A stretch of DNA of 32,617 nt from Elysia marginata (taxonomy: Eukaryota; Mollusca; Gastropoda; Plakobranchidae). Made by a program: the position numbers and the translations under genes. This document shows positions 11,662-23,300 of this stretch, in pieces (within the stretch, counting starts at the first letter, position 1; every line of letters starts with the position of its first letter). Below the pieces are notes generated by a model that was given only the letters and a program-made list of their open reading frames with translations, was not told the origin of the DNA and searched no databases. The stretch lies in NCBI GenBank assembly GCA_019649035.1, contig BMAT01000109.1, forward strand, positions 18,807 to 51,423. The letters are read 5' to 3'.

Positions 11662-14600
11662 GTAGTACTACGACAACAAATACTACAACGGCTTTTGAGA
11701 GTGCTCTATTATCAATACAACGACTGCTGTTGGTATTGTTTCTGGGTTGACTTTTTTTTCTTCAATGCCAGTTCTGTTCTTAAGGTTGCGCTAGCTTTAA
11801 GGGTAAACTTTTTTTTTTAAGGTAAAATGTATTGTATCTACATAGTGTTGTATTGCAAAGAATTCGAAAAACTGATAGATGTGCAGTCGGTTTTGAAAGG
11901 ATTATTATTTGAGAAGAAAACGGATTTTGTGTGCAATATAGAAGATAGGGATAAAGGGGAGGGGGGGTCCGATTCTTAAGAGGGGAGCAGGAGTATGGCT
12001 TACAAGCAGCCGTAGATTAAGATTAAGTTTTGCAAAACATGAAGGCTGGTTTCCGAGTCCGAAAAGACAGATCGGAGAACAAACTGCGGAGAAAATAAAT
12101 AGAACTGGTTGGAAAGGAAGATTTAAGGAATGTTATAATACGCTTGTAGCAACTCACGTAGCCTGATTCGCATGATGCAGAACTTGATAAGACGTGCGCT
12201 GAATATTGGTCCAGTGATGGGTCTTATGTTTTTTTAATTAGGCTCGACCACAGTTCCGTGCCCTAAGCAAACAGAAGCAACCGGTGCACATAGTTTGATC
12301 TAACAAATCTGATCGGGGTAATTTATGTGACTTGTGTCATTGCCAAATATGCCTGAACAAACCTGCCCCGATTAGCTAATTTACAAAAAAGTAAAAGATA
12401 AAGAAATGCGGTATTACATAACGCTTGCAATATCAATGCAACTAAGCTTTGAAGGGGATACTGTTTGTCAGTGAACTGCAGTTTTTTTTTATATACCTCA
12501 TCTTTCATTGCTTTGAACAGTAAAAACAAATAATATACGCTATACCTTTGTTGCAAGAAGGTAGTAAGATAAATTACAACTTAGAAATTTTATCAACACG
12601 CCTTCAAAGGCATTTCAACAACAATTTTATGGTAAGATTACTTACAATAAAAATTTGGGCAATATCATACGAAAATGTTGTGAAGACGTTTTTGTTGGGT
12701 GCCTCTTTTTGTCTCAATTTAAATACAAAGATGCTGGATTGGTTCAAAAAACTAATTAACAAATGTTAGGCTTTGTATGTGCGTCCGGTCTGAATATCCT
12801 CACACAATTTGACAATTTATTTCAACGAAGAATTTTTTTAAGTTTAAAGTGCAATCATGGGTTTACGTGTAGTTGGGAAATAAATTTATAAATATATTTA
12901 CAAGGCACATAGAAGGGAAAACGTGAACCTTTGTGAAATAAATATTTAAGAAGCTGTAACAATAGAAGTTTGGTAGCGGTTGTCTCTAAGGAAATTTTAA
13001 GTCAGGTAGTCGGATTTGAGTGAATAACTATTGCTTGGTAACGGCTTTTCTGTTTCTCAATAGGACTTTATTTTTATATTTTGCATACATATATCTATAT
13101 TAATCAGTTTGTTTTAGGCGTAATGGTTTCTGTTTCGCAGGCTATCTCTCGACTTCTCTTCTTTGTCCTTAATTCTTTTTCATTCACTGTGCTGTATCGC
13201 ACTTGCACTTTAAATGTTTTACAACATGTGAATCTAGATACTCGTAAGTTAGCAAAAGCCTTGAACTCATTGACATATCTCGTTTAAAAATTGATTTATG
13301 TCTGCGTCTAAGAGATGAAAACTCTTTACTAAACTTGGAACGGAATGCATGTAACGGAACCGATTTCAGTACGCGATTATACAGCGTAAGGTGAACACAT
13401 GCGCCATCTCTTACATTTTGCATGGCTTAGTGAAAGTGCTACCAGAGATTCTAGTTTAGTACAGACCGGAAACTTGCGGTGTTACCCTTAAACATGTCAT
13501 AAGAATAATCGCGTCGGCAAAATACGCATACCTGTTAAATCTGCATTGTCTTGTTTACCGTCGCAAATTATATTATCATCAAACTCGGCGATTAGTCCTC
13601 GTACACTTTGAAAACGCTGTTATGAAGAGACTAGGCCAGCAAGTTAATGTCTCTTCTCTCCTTTCGAGCGTCTCTGGTGCTACTTAATGCCCTTTACGTT
13701 TTATCGTGTCCTTACTTCACAAACAGACCTAGATCGATATTACATTTGCGCAACCGTTTTTGGGCTCCATTTTTTTTTTTTTTTGCTGTGGCCTTCTAAT
13801 GCTACACAGACAGCCTGCGTCCCGAAAATGTCCGTTTACAGTTGTATCAAGTGCTAGGCAATAAAATTGATTGCTATGGCGTTGATTTAGGTTTCCGAGA
13901 GTTTGAGCTTATCGCAAGAGTAAATAGACGCCTCCTCCTCTGAGCTCTAATGAGCAAACATCGTGCTGCTCGTGCCTCTATTTTATCTATTCTTTTTTTT
14001 TCTTGTCGTTATCTTAAATGGTCATATTCTTATTAAATAATTCAATATAGTCGTTGATTTCGAGAATGAATTCTTTAAAAATGAAATGTTGAGAAGAGCA
14101 GTTTTTAGTTGGTGTCGTTGTTGTTGTTGGTTTTTTTTTTTTTTGTCATTTTATTTTTTTATTTGTTAGAAAGAGGGTAAAGGAAGGAAAGGGTTTGGGA
14201 ATGAGAGAGGCGAGAATGTATGCAGTCAAAACGAAAGGATGGTGCATGGGTCTGCAATGATTAATGTATTTTAAATATTACCATTAAGTTGGTGTTATAG
14301 CCATTTTTCGAATTTGCATACTTGGCAAAAAATGTATACTTTTCTTTTTGAATTTAGGTTTTAATTACCAATATCATCATCTCTATCATCATCATAATCA
14401 ACAGTACTTTTAGGGACTGAGATAAAAGAAATAATGTATTGCTATTATTATGATCAAATCGTTATCGTTTTTATTATTGGTGAAAGCATTATTGTTCTTT
14501 AATATTGAGAGAAACAAAGAGTAGGAGGAGAAATAAGAATAGTTAACTTATTTACTTATGATTTTGTTCTCATTATTCTTAACATGGTTATTGTAATCAA

Positions 14601-15920
14601 TATAATTTTTTTTATCATAATACTTATAGCATAATAATTTGTTGTTGCTATTTTTGTCAATACCGTTATTGTTAATATCATTATTTTAATTATTACCAAT
14701 TATTTTTTTATATTATTATTGCAAACGTTATTGGCCTTGTTTTTGCTATTTTTGATATTCTTGTTGTTTGTTAGGGTTTTTTTTTTATCTTTATTTTTTT
14801 TAATTGGTATTCATGTAATCGTCTTCATTTTCCCTCTATGCAGAATGTTTTTGGCGATAAACTGGTTACAGATTTTCTGTTTGACACGGACTTTGCCGAG
14901 GAACCTCAGCTGCCTTCCCCAAACCAGCTCAAATACAAGATTTTGATTAAAAACAAGAAACTGAAAGACAACGAAAGTCTAGCAGCCGCTATAAAGGTAT
15001 GTGTATGCGTATATATATATAGAATTCATTCAGACATTGAAAGAAATATCGTTGTCGTTTCCATTTAGAAAAAATGACAACTGTAAGCTACAATAATACG
15101 CTTGGTTTTTTTGGTCTTGGTGTCATATTTAATATAATAATAACAATCATAAGAAGAAAAAGGATAATGGTAATTATGATCATAAAAAACATTCATATAT
15201 AGAGCACCTAAAATACCCTAAGATATTACTCGGTTGCGCTAAAACTTTGTAAAATAAATTTGCCTTAGATTTAAAAATAAAACCTTGTAAAAGAGCGTAG
15301 CATTAAACAAAAGCAAAGACGTTTACAATACAATGTGCATGAAAAAGTTACACTATCTAAAACTGGTCATTCGTCTTGTCTTCATCAAAAATCTTCTACA
15401 AGAAAAAACAAAGAGCCTTACAATATTAAGTTTGCTGTAGTACATAGTTCTTTCTGATTTAAAAGAAACATGATATCATTATAATGTAAGTTACGGTGTT
15501 TTCTTTGTGATGCTCGTTACAATTTGAAACTTAATGTATATTTTGTTGAGTTTGTTTTAAGGGTGTCATGGCTGCAGAGCACCTATCTTTACAAATTGTT
15601 AAAGCCGATTTTTGTAATTATTTTCAGCTTTACACACAAAGCAGAGCAAGCAGCATTCCTTCGTCAGAAACAACATCAATGAATGACTTTGATGATGACG
15701 ATGACGAAGACGAGGATGAAGATGATGTTGCCGATGGTAAGTTCTCTCTTGCCATTATAAGGATCATTGGCCCATGTTATTTACCAGAGAAAGCCATTGC
15801 ATTTATTTATCGGTTGATGCCTTTTTTATATTAATTTTAGATTAAAAAAAAGAAAAATTCCTACCCCATAATCAGAATATCCTCTTTGTTTTTATAAGTA
15901 TTAGTGGTAAAATATAAGTA

Positions 15921-16004
<84 letters not shown>

Positions 16005-19000
16005 TCATTATCATCATCATTATTATCAGTTTATTAGTTTTGCTTTCATTTTTATAGTAGTTGTGTTGTATTTATATTTTTTTATCATCATAATCAATTT
16101 TTTTAATTATCTAAGGCTTTATCAAAGGTTACAGAAGGCCTAAGACCAGCAATGCATTTCTTATCATTCTTCATTCTCACAATCCAGCCGTGAAGGAACT
16201 GCGACGATCTGTAGACAGTCAAGACAGTCCTACCCCAGAGCATGACGACAAAGGCAAGGACCAAAACAGATCACGGACTGACTCCAAAGAGGACTTGCGA
16301 TCAAGGTAGTGAACTCCATACAGCAAGTTATAAATCTAAAGTAGAATTAAAAAATTAAAGGACATAGTGATTTAATTTATGCTATTTTAAGTATCACCAA
16401 CAAAAATAAAGGACATAGTGATTTACTTTATGTTATTTTAAGTATCACCAACAAAATTATCACCGATCTTGTTCTTGTCATTGTATTTGTGATGACGATG
16501 AGGCGATGATGATGATCATTGTCATTATTACTCTCGTCATTATTACAATTATCATCAATTCACATAATAATCTTCATCACAATCATCATAGATATCATCG
16601 TCATTATCATCATCACCATTATCGACTTAATTATCAGCATTGGTAATATTAAGTAACTGTTTTCACTTTCTTTCTTGCTGGTCTGACAATTTCGTATAGT
16701 ATATATTAATGTAGGTTGCATAGTAAAATCTTACGAGTTAAGCGCCATCAAGAACACGCATCTTTTTTTTAAAGCTGAAAAAACAAAAGTGATTTATATG
16801 TATCTTTTTGTTTATTTCTTTTAAAACTATTCTTCTCATAATAGTTATAAATTATAGAAATAGTGCTCAAGTCCTGTGAAAAAAAAAGAAAGAAATTTTT
16901 AGACAATCTCAGCCGTCAATTTACACATTACCAGTTTGCCCTTATTGTGTAGGCTTAGCAATGACAGTATTAGCCAGATCCGAAACAAACCTCTCAGTCT
17001 GATTATCTTTATCAGAGACGGGAATGACAGCTTTGGAAAGACTAGCCGCCCAAAGAGCCACCCAGAATTGGACTGGCATTTTGATGAGGAAATAACAAGT
17101 CTAAAGGTACCTTTTGATTAGCTGTGGTTTGTTTGTTTTTCTAGTTATTTGTACAGTTATTATTCGTTTGATTAAACCTAAGTAATTTTTCTTAGGCATG
17201 GTTTTTAAAAAGGTCTTTTTACATTAATATATGATAAAGTAGTTTATGACTATTCATTTGTTTAACTTAAATGTATACCTCTTTCTTTAAATAAATAACC
17301 ATAATGTATTTTAAATTCAATTCAATGGCTTAATTACGCCAGAGACCAATTCATCAATATACGAGAACACTCAATCACTAAGTACCGTACAACTATTAAG
17401 TATAATCACCAATGAAATACCTACACGCCCTCGCTGTACATCCAGAAAACTTTCATTTATGTCACATTCTTGGTATACTCTCTCAACATTTGTGCTCATG
17501 AAACAGAAAAAATGGTTACTCTAGTTTTGACAAACGAATACCAACTGCAAAATTTTAAACAGCTGTACTACAATATATGGAACTGCATAACGGTCAACTT
17601 GATAAGTGTTTTAAGAAGCTCATAATAAGCATCATCATCTGGATTCCGTCTCTGCAAAGAGGCTGGATGCCATGGATCTCCATCTTTCTCTTCCCATCGC
17701 CTCCTCAGCTGCTACACCCATTCTTATGCTGGTCATCTCCAGTAGTCCTACATTTCTAGTCCAAGACTTTGGTCAGCATTCTCTGCCTCTCGTTTTGTTT
17801 ACCCTTCCCTCCAATGTGAGTTTCTGAAGACAATCGTGTCTTCTTTTATGACCAAGATAAAAAAAAACTTAGGGGCTCAGTGATGGAAAAGACATTGACT
17901 TCATATCTTGATGTTTGTTTTATTGTGTAGGCCTAGGTCTATTGTTGTTGTTTTTTATTTTATTACTATTGCCGTTTGTTTTATTTTTTGAACAATGACA
18001 TGGTTTTCTTTTGAATATTTTATTTCATCTGTAATTAACCTAGCCTGGACCATCCAAACCAAAGCCCAAAAAAGCCAGTCAAATTGCCAAGGAACTTTCT
18101 GATCTTGTAGTGTACACTCATGCCGTCAAGTTTAGAGGTAGGCCTGCGTGGTTCAATTCACTTAAGATTTACATTTTTAAAATGTTGGGTTTTATTTTCT
18201 GTGTTTTATTATATAACATGTGTTTTGCAAAAGAATTGTTTGCTAGAATTTTATTAAAATGGGTGCTGAAATTCTTGAAACTTTTAAATTTAATTACAGT
18301 AATAGTTGTCGGCTAGGTTGATAGCAAAAGGTGTCTTTTGTTTGTTTCTCCTTTTGCAATGTACTTTCTTGTTTTCACCCAGGTTTAAGCATGAGCCCCA
18401 ACATGTCGCTGAAACAAAAGAAAATTCCCTCCAGGCGCAGTATCTTGACAGCTAGTGTGGGCACCAGCCCAAGCACACCTACTCTTCTCCCAGGTAAGTT
18501 TAAGTTTTAACTTTTTGTTCTTTTATTTTTTTACTTGTAAGTTGAAGAATCGAAAAAGCAATTTAACTATGATCATAATTTCAGCACAAAGCTGCCCGAG
18601 ACAATTAAAATGCAGTATCTGCAGTATAACCGGGAAGGGAGATGCTGTACTTTGATTGCCAGGGGCAAAAATTTAAGTAGAGTTTATTTCGTTTTTTATT
18701 TTGTAGAAACTTGGTTTAATTGATGTTTATGGTTAAGAATAGAATGAACATCAGAAATACATTTAGATTTTACCTTTATTATGAGAAGAGCATATTAAAT
18801 AAAATTGTGCTTTTTACAATTTCAGTTAGTTTAAACTGTCTGTGATTAAATTAGCATATATATCTTAGTGGTTTATCATAAGAGTTTGTCAGGTTTTTTT
18901 TTAATTTTTCAGTCAAGAGACTTTTTTTTTTCAATTTGCAGAAATACAAGTTAGCATATTTTAGCAAACATTTAATGATTTTAAGGCCACAACTTCACAT

Positions 19001-20250
19001 GCTAGATTGCTGATGTTTTTAAAAATCCGGATGTTTTTTTTTTTTAATTCTAGACACTAAAAAGTAGCTTCGAAAATTCACATATATACATTTTTCATTT
19101 GAGTAGAAAAAATCAGCTTGAAATGCAGGTATTGGGGTCGAGTTTTTTTTTTCAAATTCAATTTTCTGGCATCAACCTTATTATGACTAGAACTTTTTGT
19201 GAAAAACTTGGGTGTATTTATTTTTATTCAAATTTTAGCTAGCTTAAAGGTTAGCCAGCCCTTCTACTTCTTTCTCTGCACTTAAATCTTAGTCCTAGAA
19301 AGAAACTCTTATGGTTTTTCACTTTTTACATTATCTCTGACTTTTTTTTGTTGCGTCTCTTTTTTTTTCAGACAAAAGTGATACTATGCTACAAGTCAAC
19401 ATTCCAAGAATCAAAAGATGTGAGGTGCCTGCTTGTTACGAAGTATCTTCCCTAAATGAGAACAAGGCCAAGCAATTGTGTAGACGAAGTCCTTTGGCAA
19501 CTGTCACATATCCTTTACTCTTCACTTAAAGTGCAGACATTCAGTTTGCTAAAACAATGTGCTTTTTGGTTTTTTCCTAGATTTTGCTACCGGTACGTTT
19601 TGTAAGTGATAAATTAAATATTATGAACCCTGTGTCCGTCAAATAAGCTGCCACTCTCCACATAGCCTCTCAGGGGCAAAGCTATTCAATGCTTTATCAG
19701 GCTCATGGGGTGTAGCAAAACAACCCTTTTCCCCATGTCGTGTACCAGGCATTTGAGTTTGTTGCACGATGTCAATTAAGGTCATTCTTTTTTACCATAG
19801 AACCACGTTGAGTAGCAGAACTTCAAAGACTCACAATGGCTACTTAAAATAGTTGACCTAGGAGGCCTGCTATTCTTTGCCTCTTTTTCTGCCCAAAAAA
19901 ACAACAATCCACCATTCTTTTTCTTTCACTCCTTACGGCTTCATTGTATGTCTTTGTGTACGAGACTTTCTTCTTTGGGTTTTTTTTTTTAAACTAAATA
20001 TGCAGTTTAAAAATTTGTATGATCCTTAATTTTTTCCACTCACACGGAACGACAGCTGATGCGGACGTATCCAGCTGGAATGCGAATTGACTCATCTAAC
20101 TTCAACCCGGTGATCTTTTGGGCGTTTGGCATTCAGATGGTGGCACTCAATTACCAGACAGAAGGTACTTAACTTAGGAACTTATCTTCGTATTTCTGAG
20201 TTTGCAAAGGTTTATTTCCAGTAAGTATTTTCAGTCATCAAGAAAGTGGC

Positions 20251-20295
<45 letters not shown>

Positions 20296-20343
20296 GTGAG
20301 TGAGTGAGAGAGAGGAGTATTTTCAGTCAGCAAGATAGTGACT

Positions 20344-20395
<52 letters not shown>

Positions 20396-23300
20396 CAAGA
20401 GCTTGTGAAAAAAAGAACTTCACGATGTAGTACTTAATCTTTAAATGAGAATTACTCAGTTGGTACAACCTATGACATGTTTTTTTCTCTGATGTTCTCA
20501 TATGTCAACTACAAAGTTTATTGGTGGATAAATAAAATTTACGTTAATTAAATTTATTTTATATTGCATGTCTTGAAATATTATCTTTTTTTTTTCAACA
20601 TTTTAGTTTTAGTTGTTAGAAATGTTTAGATAGACATTATTCTGGCGTAAAAAGGTCCCTAAATTTACCTAGCCTCATATCCTACAAAGGGCTTGATATT
20701 TCTTTGAACAAAAGATTGGCTGAATCAATATAACTATTTAATCAATTCTAATTGGGAACCATTTTTTTATGTAAGTATTTGCGCCAATTTCCTTGCACCT
20801 AATTTTCTACTTCAAATTTTATAACTTCTACAAAAAGGGGCCTTTACTTGTGTCTTTGTAAATTAATTTAATATTACATATATATAATTATATATATAGA
20901 GATTCATGGTGTATTCAACCAGAAAGCAGGAGTTTAAGTACGGTAACAAGAAAAAAGGAGTTGTTTTTTTTTTCAAATTAATTCTCCAGATGTTGCCATG
21001 TCATTAAACACTGCCATGTTTGAGCAAAATGCCCGCAGTGGGTATGTCCTCAAACCACCAGTCATGTGGGATAAGAGTCACGTGATGTACAACCATTTTA
21101 ATCCATGGGAAAAGGAGTTTGATGGTCTGCATACCACAATCCTTACCCTACAAGTAAGCCAAAAAATACACAAAGAATTTTTTTTTTTAGTTTGATTCTC
21201 TTCTTTTTTACTGCTGTTAGGGTCATAATGTAAAAGAATGTCTGTGTAATATAATTATAGCTTTAGAGAAAATTGAAGACTTTCCAAAATCAAGTTTTTT
21301 TAATAAAAGAACAGATGCGAATTATCAATTTAAAAGAGAAGCTAGATGGGTTTTTTATGATAAAAGATTGAAATTTTAAATAGCATTAAAGTTAATCATA
21401 GTGACAAATTTATTTGACCTTTTAAAATATGAAGTAATATTAGCTTATAAATGCGCCATGTGGGTTTTTTTTTGCCCAAAATCTACCATCATGCATGTAC
21501 AAACAAATAGAAAAGAAAAAAAGAATATATTTCCTGACAAACTTTTATTTCTCCTTCAACACAGGTGATCTCTGGCCAATATGTGTGCCAACATTACTCT
21601 ACGAATGTACAAGTTGAGGTCGAGATCATAGGCATTCCAGTGGATTGTGCCAAACAGAAAACTAAAGTCATTCCAAAAAATTCACTCAATCCCATTTGGA
21701 ATGACATTTTTACATTCCAAGTACGATAACTACGTCTTTTTTTCTCATTATTATTCATGTAAAAGGATTTTTTGAAGATCTTATCATGACTCTGTGTAAT
21801 TGAACTTGAGATGGTTGGTATTTTTTTCCTTTTAATTTCTTGGTGCCTATCAATTTCTACCTATCTTTTGTTTTGTCTGAAGAAATTTTTTTGGGAATTC
21901 ACATAGTTTGTCGTAGTACTAATATTTCATAGCTCCTTTAGCAAAATATTTATTATTCTATTTTTTAAATATTTAAAATACATTTTGTACTACATATTTT
22001 GTTGCTGTTGTGTTTAACTATGCCCTCTGTAAACTTCTTTGGTTTAACTTTTCAATATTGCCAGTATTTCACTTAAGCTTTGAGTATGACTTTATAACAC
22101 AGAGAAAATGTGTATTCTTTTAGACAATAATTAAACATGCATCTTTTGTGCTTTTAGTCAAGATTTTAGCTATCTGTCTATTTTACTTGACTGTAATAGC
22201 AGTCATCAATAGAGAGGTATGCATTCTAAGCTTTCAGATACAACCACCCATTTCTTTCTCCTGCCAGGTTCTCTTTGCTGACATGGCTTTTATCCGCTTT
22301 GTTGTGATTGACGCCAGCACAAGTCATATGGTCACACAACGGGTAATTCCCCTCAAATGTTTGAGACCGGGATATCGTCATGTGCGACTGCGGAATGGTT
22401 CAGGCCAACCTCAAGAGTTGTCAACCCTGTTTGTGTACACCAAGCACGAGGAAGATTTGCTGGAAACAAGGAACGGGACAGATGTCACAGGTCTCACTGT
22501 GTCCTCCTTCAAGCGTATGTCCATCTTTTCCAAAGTCAGAGAACTTTCAGAGGCTTCCAAACAAGACTCTCGAGAGGTGAGAGACTTCTACAACAATCAT
22601 TTAAAGGATAAACTATACCCGGTACTAAGAAAAAACATGCGAGTGGAGCCTTGAACTCTAGGGTTCTTTTTTGCCCCAATTAAGTTGGTCAGGTTATAAT
22701 AAGAAACGCAAACTGCAGTAATATTTCTCATTCAATAATTCTGCTTGTGCTAACAAGAACTATCAGCAGGCTATAATAATTATAGGTTAGAGAAATAAAA
22801 ATCTGGAAGTGTGGATATTGGTAGGCTAGAGAAATAAAAGTACAGAAGATTGGAAATTGGTTGTGTGTAAAAAAAATCGTACAAAGATCATATTCAGGAA
22901 AGAGGGATTCTCAAGCTTTTTAACGCAAAGTATACATGTTTACACTCTTGTAATTATGTAGTTGTTTGTTTTGTGATCAACCAAATATTTTAACAAGAAA
23001 AAAGACATAAATATAACCGTAATTCATCCACGCTTTTTTCTCCTTATTCTTCTTGAGTTATATTTGATATACCCGGTACATACCCGGTAGGTCTAATATT
23101 CCATTCATTAACTGATATTGTTTTTTTTATATTTGACAACAGCTTCTGGTTTCTACGGGTACAAAACTGAAGCGGAGGAGGTTCTTCATCAGTGTTTTTG
23201 GTGTCACTGCACCTGATGAGTACATCATCCTGAAAGTGACCCAAGATTCTACAGTGGCAGACACCATAGCCCAGGTTCCTCTTTTTTCTTTGTATTCATT

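Noticed and set aside
11335-11820. 161-codon + strand Thr/Leu-rich frame
   Set aside because: It is translation of the TAC array within an intron.
13184-13423. 79-codon - strand frame as a possible retroelement fragment or exon
   Set aside because: Only a vague resemblance to polymerase tails ([15 protein letters not shown]); too weak to call.
20046-20060. CGACAG at 20055-20060 as a normal AG acceptor for exon 14
   Set aside because: It has no pyrimidine tract and would pair with no usable GT donor; the AT-AC borders fit both sequence signals and reading frame.
20238-20501. Ser/Leu-rich - strand frame
   Set aside because: It is the CT complement of the GA microsatellites.
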